A stretch of DNA of 64,000 bases, from positions 819,108 through 883,107 of the forward strand of contig VYZB01000293.1 of the NCBI GenBank assembly GCA_013397455.1. Direction: 5' to 3'. The translations under genes were made by a program, and so were the position numbers. Shown here one piece after another: positions 1 to 13,900 of the stretch. The notes beneath the pieces were generated by a model. The model did not search any database. It saw nothing but the letters and a program-made list of their open reading frames with translations, and was not told where the DNA came from. The first letter of the stretch is position 1. Every line of letters starts with the position of its first letter. Source of the DNA: Crotophaga sulcirostris (lineage: Eukaryota; Chordata; Aves; Cuculiformes; Crotophagidae).

Positions 1-300
1 GCACAGAGTACAAGGGGACAATCACTTCCCTAGCCTTGCTGGTCACATCATTTCTGATACAAGCAAGGATGCTGTTGGCCTTCTTGGCCACCTGGGCACA
101 CTGCTACCTCATGCTCATTCTGTTGCCAACCAGCACCCTCAAGTCCTTTTCCACTGGGCAGTTTGCCAACCACTCTTCCTCAAGCTTGTAGCATTGCATG
201 GGTTAGTTGTGACCAAAGTGCAGGACCCGGCATTTGGTGTTGTTAAACCTCATACGATTGTACTCAGCCCATCGATCCAGCAATAGCGGAGCAATATATC
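1..300 (-). repeat. CR1 LINE fragment, cut by the window edge
   Basis: The plus strand reads as the complement of the 3' part of CR1 ORF2. It contains the typical run about early/late codons for the C-terminal half, including phrases such as ggatgctgttggccttct and cagcaccctcaagtcctttt. The copy is degenerate and without an open frame, so it is a dead 5'-truncated insertion. It lies inside GPC5 intron 2 in the same orientation as the gene. The family call rests on recognition of CR1 consensus phrases; the right boundary is approximate. Confidence 0.8.
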
Positions 301-411
301 TAAACTGGCACAGGAAGCAGTGTCAATATGCGTCTTAAAACATTCAGATTTCTTTAGAAACAGTAATGTGCACAAGAAGAATAATTCAGCTTTGCAAGCT
401 TCACCTCATTT

Positions 412-510
412 CGTAGAATCATAGAATGGTTTAGATCGGAAAGGACCTTAAAGACAACCTAGTTCCAACCCCACTGCCATGGGCAGGAACAGTTCCCACA
501 CATTAGCATG
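412..510 (-). repeat. CR1 3' tail fragment
   Basis: Begins with the hallmark antisense CR1 end (agaatcatagaatggtt), followed by the diverged block ending in ccactgccatgggcagg. Only the terminal ~100 bp of the element remain. It may be a separate insertion from the fragment at the window start. Confidence 0.8.
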
Positions 511-3500
511 GATGTCCTTTCAAATTCACAGTTCAGAAATTGTACATCAACACTACAACTGTAAGTGAACGAACATTTGCTGTTATTACCAGAGAAAAAG
601 AAAATTCCCTCCCTCTTTCCTCTTTCTTATCACATTGCATTCATCTCATAATATTTCTTTTAAAGTTGCTTTCCTCATATGTTGATATTTCATTTCCTAG
701 AATGAAATCCACAGGATTTAACAAAATAAAAGGAGGTTTTTTATACTTTTTAATTATTCTAGGAATACTTTGGGATTTGAAAGGCAGCTTTGAAATTAAT
801 TTATGTGATTTGAGTGAATTTGTGTACTGCACAGTAAGACTAAAAAGGTTAATATTCTAGATTCCATATTTTCAATGTGCATTACTAAAAGTCACATATA
901 GTTAAGCGACTAGGCGAAAAACAACTTTAACAGAAATAAAAAATAGAATGCATCTCTTTAGGTGTGATTGTAAGTGGAAAAGGAATGCATGTAGTAACTG
1001 CAATAAAGTGAATTATCCTGATCTAAGAAAAAAGTATTTAAAATAATACTACAAAATATGTCAGTCACAAAATGCAGTAAGGATAAAATAAGTGAGTCAG
1101 GTTCTCTCTCTATTCATACTCATCATCATAGTTTATAAGCAATTTTCTCACAATTTTTAATATCTACTACTGATTTTTTTTAAGAGCACAAAGACTGCCA
1201 TGAATTAGCTATTTATTAATTTATGAGACTCCACCCATCGCTGCTACAGTGTAAAGTTCCTTTGATTTGACATACAAAGGTAAATACCACGCAACTGTTC
1301 CCAGTTATATTGCTCAATTATTTAACATCATAGTAACTGTAATTGCAAGTGCAAATCCATATTAACTACAATATGTGGTTTTTTTCTCTCACTGGCAACA
1401 ATACTTCAAGGTAATGACAAAAAGTTATCTCCAGATGTATCGTATCTGATCCTTCTCATTCAATTTTAGATGCCTCCAGTGTAGACAACTACATTTGAGC
1501 TAGTCATTTTAGACTGCAGAATCAATGGAGAGAAACGGGCATTTCAGCTCACCTCTAGCATCTGTGGCTGGAACTGAGCCCTTCCTTTTTTTTTTCTTTT
1601 AGGGGGAAAGGGATGTTCAAAATTGATGTTACAGTCAACTTAATGCGTTTGACAAGTTCCAGCTGTCATTCTGAAAATGATATTCACAGTAAGATACTTT
1701 TTTCCTCTTCAGTCCATACTTCTACACACCTCTATATAGAACTAGTAAGCTCTTATACATGACAGTCAAAGCACAGACATGAAAAATGTGTCATTATCAA
1801 TCAATCTTCCACTTTTTATATATTCAGGAAGCACTTCATAAAGCTCAACAAGTTCAAATATAAAAAAATTCAGAGTAACTTGCTCTCACACTGAATTGGG
1901 CTTGGGGTGCCTAAATGAAGACCATAGTCACTTCAGACTGCCTCTGCACCAATGAAGGAAGAGAGGCATCATGGAGAGCAGGTCAACTTTTGGTGTTCTG
2001 TACTACCTCTGAAGCACAGGATCTGCCCACCAATCAGCTGATGAACCCTATGGCATCAACACTTATGAAGCAGAATATGGTTCTGATGCATTTCCTTGAT
2101 TATAAATATCCAATATGAATTATACGATACTATGGGCAAACTATACGAACCTTTTGATTAAATACATTTTAGCACTAGTTATACAAAGCACTTGAAGTGG
2201 CAAGACTAATCTGCTGCTTGCCTTCCCTGAAGTTAAAGTAGCCCATTTGCTTTGCAGTAAAACAGATGCGATTAATAATTAAATCTTGGGATGAATGTGT
2301 ATCTATTCTAATTAGAAAGACTGCAAAAAACAGAAGTTATGACAGACCTGTAATCATAGCTGCCTTTTAAACATAAGCACTGGAAGTAGCTCAAAAGCAG
2401 TGTGACTTAGGTTATGGTTTGACAAGTGTTTGGCTGCAGCACCAGACAGACACACAACTGTTTGTGCAGCTGCTCCATGAAGCCGATCAGGGAAACTATC
2501 CAATTTAAATATAATACAGAAGGAAAAATTATGCAACATTAGTTTTCCACTCTGGTTCACAAAGTAGCCACAAAAGTGGTCGGGCTACTACAAAGAGTAG
2601 AGGACATGGCACATGCTGTTAAAGAGGAAAGAGTACGATGCAAGGAACAGGAATACCTTAAAGTTCATATTGATGCTAAAAATGAATAAACAGAAAATTA
2701 AATAGAGCTTTATGAATACTCAAGATCAAAACTGGTACTTAACTGAAAAACTGCCAGTCAAAGCTATCCCACCCTGTTTCAACAGAATACTATTCCTTCA
2801 GCATAAAGGTTTTTGATATGAAACAATGAAAATCGATGAAAATGAAAGTGGGGCCAGTCCAAAGAGACAAAATTAGCTACTTTTAGAAGACATCTCCAAT
2901 ACTGAGCTGGCTTACAAGCCTTTGAATGTATTTTATCCTTGCAGTACTACAGATACAAGGTAAGGAGATATTATACACAAGCATGGAAACTGAAATCAAA
3001 AGCCTTGCTCACAACAGGATAAAACTCATAATGTAGGAACTTACGTTAAATAAGTAAGTCAGGATTACAGGGCACCACACAAGGCCAATAGAAAGAAGTA
3101 GATTCCTAACTGAACCAGGTGAACCCCTATTTGCACAAAGAGCTTAACCATAGATGTTAGAAAGCAAAATATTTATGTTGAAAGACAGTGAATATGCCTC
3201 TTAATACCTAAATCCACAATGGCAACCCAATTCCTACTAAAACTGATGGGACTTGATAGCTCAGTTCATGTTGTCTAACATCAGGTACCAATTGAGGCAC
3301 TGAGGCAGGAGCTGAAGAAGTAGGCTCGCTGTCCTCTGCAAGTACCTTTCTCTCACTGTTGACTACAAAGGAGCTCAGGAAACCTAGACTCCTAACTTAG
3401 GTGTCCCACTTAAGTGGAAGGAAGCTGGGTTTTGATACATTTGTGTATTTAGTCCAGTCACACAAATGCACCCCACTTAAGCACAGACAGTAAGAGATCT

Positions 3501-5224
3501 TGTGGCCCTAGGCTCTTTCTGTTGTTAGTGGAGAAAAGTACCTTTAAGAGTCTGACTTTGGTGCACTGCATTATCCTTTCTCTCCACTTACTACACTGGA
3601 AGTGGAAGTGCCTAATTTATAACATAACTACTTTCAGTAAATTTTCTAAAACTTATAATTACTAAGTATGAGCATGTAATCGTAAGAAATATGTACCATT
3701 CAATGGCAAATTTAGATGACTTGGCTCAGAAAAGCTTTTCAGCACACCCTCAACAGGTGAATTAATTACCTCAGTAGCTCCACCACTCAGCTATCTTGAG
3801 TGACTCAATGCCAAATCACCATGCTATCAAACTAATTTCAGTAACGTATACCCTCCACTTACCACCTCTTAGCTGAAAAAAATATAAATTCTGGACTTCA
3901 AAGTCTTCACACATGCAATATATGAACAGGAGGGTAGGAAAAAAACCCCTATCTTTTCTATGAGAATTTGTAAAAAAAAAATAATAACCTGAACACAATC
4001 ATGTGTGTTGCAAAAAATCCTGTTTTTTCTGTACCAGAACAAACAACATAAATTGAAATTTGCTGGATTACTGTGCTTGTAGGTTCAGAGCTATAGCAAG
4101 AAAAACTGTTTAGCTATAAAACATTCCTCAAACTACTTCTCCATCAGACTGATACTGCAGACATTCAATGCAAATAGTTTTAACTTTTAAAGTAAATGTA
4201 ACCACAATAGGGTTTTTTATTTTTCTTGGAAAAGAAGTATTAGAGAAACTATATTTATAAACCGTTACATGCAATCTTTCATGGTTATTCTTAAGAGTTT
4301 TAAGTGAAAAATTTATAAAGAACAGGGAACACTAGTTTTTACTTTAATGTATTTATAAGTGTGAAGGAAAGGGTCAAAGGCAAGAGCAGAATTTCTCACA
4401 ATAGCTTCCTTGTGAATAACAGCTGAAAAAACTGGAAAGCAAACTAATGGCTTAACTTTCACATTATCAACAAAGTCGTATTTTGAAAGCACCGTTAAAA
4501 TCTCAGTCATCTGTTATGTTTGATCCAAGTTAGTTTTGATTGTAATGCTCTCACTGTCAAAAAGAGAATTTCTGAATCCCAAATTAAGGGATAAGTGCTC
4601 TGTTCCCCTCAAAGATATCTCACAGTTCTTATACCATCCCCACCTCTTTTGTCACACAATAACCCTCCTTGTCATGTTTATACCTGCCTGTAAGCCTCAC
4701 GGACCTTTTATACACTAAAGCAACCACCATCACAGCTGTGTTATCCCAAAATGATGGATGCTATGGGTTTCTGTTCTGTGGTTTCTGAAGCTTATGATAC
4801 TTAGATTTGCCCACAAATTTCCTTTTACAAAATTCCTTTCCCTTATGCTGAGCTAGGCCCAACCCATACTTAGTTGTAGATCTGTTCTGAAAAGCTAAAG
4901 CCTGGACCAGTGATATGCTAGCCTGCTCTTAAGGAGTCTTGCACATACAGTATCATGCTAAGAAAAAATTTGCACTGAAAAGGCAATCCAATAGGATAAC
5001 TTGAGTCTTTTAGCACTACTACAGTTAATTTCTGACTCTGTTTCTTTGTTAATGAAGACACTAATCATTAAAAACGATTCCAAGCTGAACAGTTAGCTTT
5101 TGCAAATCCTTTGTTACTACCTGAAGACATCTCAACTGCAAATATGGTCCAACTTGCGTATATCTGGCTGTTTCACAAGTCAAACTATTACAATATTTGA
5201 AAGATACATGGTTTGCAAGCATAT

Positions 5225-5256
5225 AAGTAAATAAATAAATAAATACATAAATAAAG
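5225..5256. repeat. AAAT-type microsatellite
   Basis: About seven imperfect copies of a 4-bp A/T-rich unit (taaa), interrupted by one cat variant. Short and probably polymorphic. Confidence 0.85.
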
Positions 5257-5929
5257 CTCCTACAGTCTCTTCGTTATGTTTCAAAAGCATGTCTATTCTG
5301 AAGGAACCCCAGCTAAAGGATTTCTGTCCCTTTGGACCCAAACCATGTAATGCAAGATGTAGCAACTTAAGATCTACAGAGGAGTTCGCACAGTGGGTTT
5401 ATCTCAGCTGGGTTAGGAGACACCAGACAGTACAAGAAAGTATCTGCTAGGCCTGCAGTCTTAGCAGGGCAGGACAGGTCTGCATCTTTTTTCCTGCTGC
5501 ACAAAAGCCTAGGATACGCTAGAGATCAGGAGCACCACGGCACATGAATTTGGCAGTGAATTCAGACTTGGCAGATGAAACGGAAAGGAACTGTGCAGAG
5601 GACTGCTAGAGCCAGGGCCGCCATGGCAGTGCCACACTACAGGAAGTGGCTGCCAGTGCAAGGAACCTCCTCAGAATTCAGAGCCAAAACTATACACAGC
5701 TGCACCACAGTAGACTGTCCCTAGCACATAGCCTGCTGTGGGTAGCACAGGAGTTTACTGCGGAGGGTACAAAGGGAAAGTAATACCAGAGACCTTGACC
5801 AAGTCATCTGAATCCCATCTGTATGTTTAGGTACGCTAGCACAGTCAGATTTTGTGCAATCATCAGTGATGTCATGGAAAGAGTCACTTCCTCCAGTTCT
5901 GAACCCTGAAAAGCATAAAACACCACAGC

Positions 5930-6895
5930 AATTTTGGCTACGGCTAACCTAGGCTGAAGTGCCCTATGTCTCTCAGCCTTTCCTCATAAGACATATGTTC
6001 CAGTCCATTAGTCATCTTTATGGTCCTTCACTGGACTTGCTCTAGTAGCTCTGTATCTCTGCTCTACTGGGGAGCCCAGAACTAGATACATCTCCAAGTG
6101 TAGCTTCACTTTTGCTGAGAGGAGAGGAAGGGTTACTTCCCTGAACCTGCCAGCAACAGACCTAATGTAGCCCAGAAGGCTGCTGTCTGTCTTTGCCACA
6201 AAGGCTCATTGTCAGCTCATGTTCAACTTGGTATCCACCAGGACCCCTAGGTCATCTTCTGCAAAGCTGATTTCCAGCCATTTGCACCCAGAACATTTGG
6301 GTGCATGGGATTGGCATTTGTCTCTGTTGAACTTCATGAGGTTCCCACCAGCCCATTCCTCCAGCTTGTCCAGGTCCCTCTGGATGGAAGCAAAACCCTC
6401 TCGTGTACCAGCCCCTCCTCCCAGTTTTGTGTCATCAGCAAAATTGGTAAGGATTAACTCTGCACCATCATCCAGATTAATCATTATCCTTCATTAATGA
6501 AGGTGTTGAGCAGGATTGATCCCTGGGGTACACTGCTAGTTACTTGATTCCAGCTAGAATTCATGCCACTGATTACCACCCTCTGGGCCTGGATGTTCAA
6601 TCAGTGTTCAATCCAACTCACTGGCTGCTCATCCAGCCTACAATATCATCTTCTCTGTATTCTTCCTAGGCTACTCGTCCTTGCTTCCAGCCTCCATATA
6701 CTTCCTTGGTATGCTGGTATGTTTGAATTTTATCAGACATTCTCTGTTCATCCACATAGGCTTCCTGGTGTTTTTGTCTGACTTCCTGCTTCTTGGGATG
6801 AACTGTTCTTGAGCAGGGAGGAGGTGATCCTTGACTATCAACCAGCTTTCTTGGGCTGGCTTGCTTTCTTCCCTACATAGCCTTATCCCTTCAGG
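5930..6895 (-). repeat. CR1 LINE fragment with reverse-transcriptase remnant
   Basis: On the minus strand this reads as CR1 ORF2. The frame at 6484-6212 contains the reverse-transcriptase active-site block FADDTKLGG (FADD is the CR1 form of the YxDD box) and ends in DLGVLVDTKLNMS. Just upstream a shifted frame keeps the SVPQGSI block. The part at about 6880-6690 matches an earlier ORF2 segment (QESWLIVKDHLL, WMNRE). In an intact element these two parts are separated by several hundred codons, so the copy has an internal deletion as well as stops and frameshifts. It is an inactive fossil in GPC5 intron 2. Confidence 0.88.
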
Positions 6896-9800
6896 TAACT
6901 CTATTTTTATTACAAGATAATTTGTGAAAATGAGAAGATTTGAAATCAATCAAACTGCCTCTAGCAGTTACTGAATATTCCAAGATACTATGCAAAAGTA
7001 GTTTTGTGAAAACTACTTACCTCACTACATTCCTGCAGGAATATACATCCTTCTCATTAGATAATTCTCATTTTCCATTTAAATGTAATGGGTTTTTTCA
7101 CTACTATTTGAGGAGCAATCATTTTACCCAGAAATTATTACATTTCCATAATGCAAAAATTAATTATTGTGAAAGATTCACCGCAGAATACATGAACTGC
7201 TTAACCTTCTTTAAAGCTGTTAAGTACTAGAAAATGTCTTAAATGGCCTTCTGCCATCTTACCATCATGATATAATATACATAAACACAAAATAATATAC
7301 ATGAAAATAAAGGCAGATATCATTAGTCTTCAAGATGTTTTGATGAATTAAAATGAGAAGCCTCTAGGAATTTGATCCTCAGAAATGCTAAATAATTTCA
7401 CTTCCAAAAATGATAATAAGGATGGACAGTTCCTTTCTGGATGAAGCTACTCTACACAAGATCACATAGACTACATACGTTAGGAAGCTCTGTGATGTAA
7501 TATGAATGGATCTACAGAGTGAAACAGTTGGTGCAGATGACCCACTGTTCACAGTACTTGAGTTCTGGAGGACTTTAATGTCAGACTAATTCTAGTTTCA
7601 CACACCCCATGACCACTAGTAGATGAAGAAAATTAGACGTAATCCTGAAAGGCATCTTTCAGTTTAGATTCATCTATAAGTCAAGCTGGTGAACTGTGCA
7701 ATTGCTGAGTGATGCAAGCCAAAGCAGAGTCCGCGAGGACAGCTGGGAGAATCCCTTCAAAAGAGCTCTCTTAATTTAACAAATTGCTCATGTCGATACA
7801 CCCACACAAGACTACAGAGTAGACTTTCAGAGTTCTCCTGTCCTCTATTCTAACAACCCAGCTTTACTTCCTTCTGTTCTCTCTAAGCAGAAATACATCC
7901 AGGAACCAACATACCTATTCAGTTTAGGCACCCACATACCGAGGCACTGTTGAAAAGTAATTGCTCTGTATCATTATCCAGAATCCAGCCACACTTTTAT
8001 TTGCTTAAATCAAAGTTTAGGTAGGCCTTACACAGACTGTATTCCCCCAGAGTGACTAAATGACTTCTCAATTCATGTAGGAAATCTATGGTATTACTAA
8101 TGATTGAGCACTGTGCTCTAGTCTACTACTTCATTGAAAGATAACTATTGTTCTGATATGGCATAATTATAAAATAATTACCTGGTTTCAAATCAAACTG
8201 CATAAAACTTTAAAAGCCTGGTGCTGTATTAAGCTTATAATAAATATATAGATAGGTAAATAGCTGAAACCACTAATATACATACACTGGTACGTAAAAA
8301 TCCAAACATTAAGTTGTATTCAGTCTAGAAACACACAAATTCTCTTCCTTAAATCTGGAAAAAGCCAAATGGAGCTCTTCCTTGGAGCTTGTGGTATCAA
8401 GCAGTCTAGGAGAAAACACCTTCCACTGCTCCTATGAAAGCTCAGTCAGCCAACCTCTGGCCTGGGATGCAAGAGTCTCAGGGCAGGAAGAAAGTGTGCA
8501 GAAGAAACCTAGCTCTAGTTCTATCATCAAAAACTCAGATAAGAGCAGAAAGACCTACTGGTTTAGTTCCCGCTTCCAAGACACAGAATAATGATGCCAT
8601 GTCAGCGTTGGAAGCATTCCAGTTTCTACACTTGTTTTGAATCCACTGGCTGATGAAAATAAAATACATAAACAGTAGAGAGAATAGAGTCCAAGTCCCC
8701 ATGCTGTCCATTTTTAGGTAGGCACCTTTTCCCTTCCTTGGTGGAAAGGCACAACGTATGTGCTTGCATAAAAGTAGAATAATTAAAGCATCAGGGAAGA
8801 TTTTTACCATTGTTCTCTCACAAGTAAATACTTAGAAGCAGCTGCTACATCTAATTTGTGAAAACTTATCAAAGTGACAAAACAAAAAAGTAAATCACAA
8901 GTAAAAACACTAGACCTTTCACTTAATGCATTTCTCAGAAGCATAATTTACTACGTCAGTAACAACAACTAGATTAGAATGGGCTTTAGTCTTCACAGGA
9001 CAACTAGACACCCATGTTAGAAACAGATCTAGGAATGGAGAAAGCAAAACACTGTTTCAAAACTTTCTGAAGTAGAACTTCAATGAGATAGTATTAAGTA
9101 CAAGAATTTTCTCTTTGAATTAATTTTTATATGTCTAAAGTAGTCACTCTAATATGGTAATGTTCTTACAAGTCTGGTGACCCAATGACATAGATAAGAC
9201 CAGGATTTGTAGATAGTCCTATTATCTTTTTAAGAGTTCAAAAAACATAGTTGAAAGTTCACCCACTCAGTAGAGATCATAAAGAAGTTATCTCTATCTA
9301 CAAATCCTTGCCCAACTTATTTTATATAATAAAATCTAGCAAAAATTAGAATTTTAATTACCTTTTATATGATATAAAAGTCATATTTTTTCATCCTAGC
9401 ATTTTTTGCCTCCTTCAGCTAGGCATGTTCTCAATCCTATACACTTACTATAGTAACAAAGTCATGAACTGCAAAAGATTAAGTGCAAAGTGAAAGTAAA
9501 CAACTACTCAAAACAATATTCACTAGAGAATCACGTATAGAAAATAATCCGGTTTCACTTAATATGTGGGTAACTTATAAAGCATGTTAAGTTGTAGCCT
9601 GCTAAGGAAAGGAGGCAAAATATTATTTCATGTAGGATAAAGACTCATTTAACAAGTAATTGTAAGTCATGGTATTGCTTCCAAAGTTAATTCTTCCCCT
9701 GTAGTACACTATGGATTCCATTTGATAACCTGAAGAGAATTTTGAGGGTGGGGGTTGTTTCTTCACGGTGAAGTGTTGAAAGATTTCAAGAAGCTGAAAG

Positions 9801-10689
9801 TATCTTAGTTTGGTAAGAGGCAAAGCAGTTGTCATGTACAACCTTTCTCTATTTGTGACCAAAAAATAAAATGTTGGCCAAAATCTTTAAAGTCTAGTTT
9901 TGTTGTAGAACTTGACAGTTTGAAGTTCCATTGATGGATCTTAGGCTCCAAATACTACTTTCTTAGAAGCTGAAGCCAAATTCAATTAGACAGTATGAGT
10001 CATGGTAAAGAGTGCAAAAAGAAATGGAAGAAATTTGGGCCATTATCTGTTTTTTAAAAAGCTTTAATGAATAATTATATGAAAACCTGACAGCACAGAG
10101 CAATAACGTCAGTGGTGTACAGGTCTGTGATGTTGAAAAAAATAAGTGAAAGTGACTTCAAGACTGAAATGTGTAATACCCCTAAGCCTAGCAATCCAGA
10201 AAGGATTTGCTAAGGATACAAAAATACACAGGTCATGAGGTCCTTAAAAAATGTATAAAGCATGTGAACTCAGGGCAAGCAAAAACACTTGATGTGATAT
10301 TTATACTTGAGAAAAATTTCATGATACACATTCCACGCTAAATCCCACTTAGTTGTAAAACTGCTTGGAGAACTTGAATAACTCTGTGACCTCCCCTTTA
10401 ACGCTCTGCATGAGGAAGAAAACTGCAGGCGGATGTGTGTGGGGCAGACTGTATTCAGTTTTCTGACTAAATTGACATAATTCATCTTTTGAGGAACCAT
10501 TCTAGTGTCATTCTATGCCTTCATAAATTCACAACTCAGCGTTTTTAAGACTAGAGTAGGATCACAGAATTTGAGTGCTGTAACACATCTTAGGCCTGCA
10601 AAATATTTCCTTACAAAACAGAGCAGTAGTTGGCATTTGATTACAGCATATCTTCAAAAGTTGATGCTAAACCTGAACTGAAGAACCTG

Positions 10690-10910
10690 AGATGGGGTTG
10701 ATATTCTATCATCCCCATAGATAGTCTATTCCAGAGGCTAATCACCTTGACTATTAAAATTTATGGCTTATTTCTCATTTGAGTCCATCTGGCTCAGCTC
10801 CCAGACACTGGCTGTTGTTACGGCTTCAGTTATTAAAGATCTCTTTAGTACCCAGAATATTGCAGCAACTGATAAGCTATAAAATCCTAGAAAAAAATAC
10901 AGATTGAAGC
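10690..10910 (-). repeat. Old, diverged CR1-like LINE 3' fragment
   Basis: The plus strand resembles the complement of an ancient CR1/L3-type 3' region (tctattccagaggctaatcacc, then cagctcccagacactggctgttgttac and ctctttagtacccag). Divergence is clearly greater than in the other CR1 copies of the window. Boundaries are approximate. Confidence 0.55.
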
Positions 10911-13900
10911 AACTCTTGAGAAGTCATCAGATCTCTCATTCTTCCCCAAGAAAGGATAAAAAGCAACTATAACTTTCCTGACAGATGATGCTCAGGGATT
11001 TTTCTGTTTACAAGTTAGAGAGCTTCAATGACAAGGTATTCCAAAGCTTGTATCAGTAGTCTACTGCATATGCTATTCAAAATGCAGGAAAACATGCATT
11101 TATGTAACAACATACAATGGTTCCTGCTTTGCTATCTATTCCTTTCCTAACAGTTCCTAATACGCTACTTACTGATGCTATAGATCATGTTGCAATTTTC
11201 ACAGAATTACCTATCACAATCTCAAGATCTTATTACTGGTCAACTGAGAGACTATAATTTTATACAAGAAATAGGATTTATTTTCCTTGAAAATATAATT
11301 TTATTGGATTTTGTTTGCCATTTTAATACTTGTTTAGCCAGCCTCGTAAAGACATTGTGCAACTTTTTTTTATTTGTTCTCTTCTGTATTACCCTGTACA
11401 ACTTATGATCATGAACACTGCTTTACTTTTTATTCCATCTTTAAGGGGTTTTTTTGCCCTATGTTGAACAGCACGCACTCTTGAAGAACACTATGAATGT
11501 TTCAGTGACTTCCACTGTAACAATCAAACATTTCATCAATGCTTTTTTGTTAACTTTTTCTCCCCCACCTCCCTCCCATTATTCAGTCATACAAGGATTT
11601 TCTCATTTATCTTGTTTATCTTGTCTACTTGTCTACCTCTGCTGATAGTTGATGGACTTTGTCAAAAGTTTCCTGGAATACTAATCAGAATAAAGCTATG
11701 TATATAAGGTCAAGCAAACTAACTCCACAGTTCATTCCCATCTACCCTGATCATCTGTATTGTTAAATGCCATTTTGCTCCTAAGACTGACATGAGTCAA
11801 CTTGAACACACTGAAACAAAACCCCATCTCACTCCAAGGACCTGGAACTAAAAAGTAGCATAGATCATTTCGCCTCCCTCTGGTCTATACAGGTCACCAT
11901 CAATGTTCCAGCAGCCTTTGCCACTCAAGCACCACCATTTGTCCCAGCATCACACCCAAGGGTATGCAACACATACATTTGATGCCATGCTTTAGAAACA
12001 CTACTCTTGATGGGTTACCAACATTATTTCAGACATCCTTAAGCATAAATGAAAATCTGTGAAAATAATCACATTGCAGAGCATGAGGGCAGCAAATGGT
12101 ACAGCTCAATGCTATGGACTTACTGCTTATGCTTGGATATTGCATATTTACTTCAACCAAGCTTGGTATCTCCCCATGGCCAGAGATCACTCTGCTTAGA
12201 AGAGTCATTTACCAGTGTACGTTTACTTAATAGCTTGCATCAAGTTATAATATGCTGAGTCATTCAGATAACTGAGTATCTAATCTGTGAAAGTGGATAC
12301 AAAACAAGAGCAAAAGAATGGCACTACATTGCATCTCCATATTAAATAGATAGGGGTGACTTCTGAAGTTTACGGCAATGGAAAACCTAGATGTAGCACT
12401 GTAGAGCAAAACAGCATGTTTTTTCCTAGAATTTGTACAAACATTGAAGTTTCAAGTCAGGGTATTCATTTTTATTTTTTCCTATATTATTATGGGAACA
12501 GAAGCAGGTTAGCTTTTTTTGAGAAACTATTTATACTTGGAATTAAACTTGACTTGCTCTATTTAGAATGGAGTTTTTTGCTTCATTTTGCTAGAACATC
12601 AAATAGATTTTTCTTGTTCTTAAGAATTTTTATTTTAACTTTTCAGCGAAATGTTACTAACACTGTTCACACACTGTATGAGATTTTACATTTTTAAACA
12701 GTAAGTCAAAAAACTACCACTTGCTTTGAATTCTCAGCATACACAGCGAGAAGATGCCATGGCTGTCCTTCTTTCACTGTTTCAGCACATAATTGCATGT
12801 AAATGGACCAAGTTACGGAACTACTCCTTACAGCTTCTAGCGGTAATGTATTTCACTGAAATTTAAAGCTAGATGATGCAGAGAAGAGAAAAATCATGGT
12901 CTCTACAATACAATCAGGTTTTCTTTTCCTCAGGTTACATAAATAGTAGTGTCTTCATTTGAAGAACAGACAAAAAACTTTTCAGATTCCCTGTGACAGC
13001 CAGCTGATTAATTGGACACGCTGATTTCTTATACTGTCTTTGACTTCCCCCTTCCTTTCTGACACTTAGTCATTTTAGGTTGTAATCTCTTAAAGAAAGT
13101 ACAGTTGGTTTTGGTTGCACACTGCACAGGTGGGGAAACTGAGGGTGTAAAACTCTACAGAAAAAAAGGAATTTGAAACACCACACATATTTCCCTCTTT
13201 CACTATTCTTTCTTCCTAACACCTTAATTCAATAATTCTCTCATTATTTCTCTAAGGTTAGGCTTTTTAGGATTTATTAATTTCTAGCTGCCTTTTTTTT
13301 TTTAATCCATTACCCAGTTGATTGCCTTGATCAGCACACAAACATACGCTGATACTTGGATATTTTTTAAAGACCTTTAATGGAAATGGATACTTTAATT
13401 TTTTTTTATGTCACTAGTATAAGTGCTCTTGACCAGTTTTATAAGAGGATCTGAATTTTAGGAAGAGATACAAAAACCTTGAGCCTGGGTGTCTCTTCCC
13501 AAATCTGCTTTACAGTATGCTCCTGCTCCAGTTGCATTAGGTACCATAGCAACTGCAGGGATGGAAGCTAGGTATCAAAGAACTATTTCAGCTAGGGAAG
13601 TAAATCTGTAGTTAGAAGCAAAAACAAACCTACAATCGTGATTTTTTTTTCACCCGACTATCTTGTCTGCTTTGTATATAATTCCACAAGTGTGACCTTC
13701 CTGGAGAGTAGCAATTTGAATTGCAATTTTGTTTTCCCCGTCTGACTTCAGAGACTGTTCTGTAATGGTAACATCATCTAAGGCTTTAGTATACCTTAGT
13801 CCCTTACTTTTAAACACAAATATAGACTATATACAGTTTATGTAGCTGTAGTCTCTGTGAAGCATCAACTGTATTTAAAATAGACACACTGGATCTTATC

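Noticed and set aside
6212..6484. 90-codon frame with FADD motif as a live reverse transcriptase
   Set aside because: It is a short remnant of CR1 ORF2 with frameshifts on both sides.
12356..12697. 113-codon plus frame in GPC5 intron 2
   Set aside because: AT-rich, Phe/Leu-rich chance product with no gene-like codon choice and no splice context.
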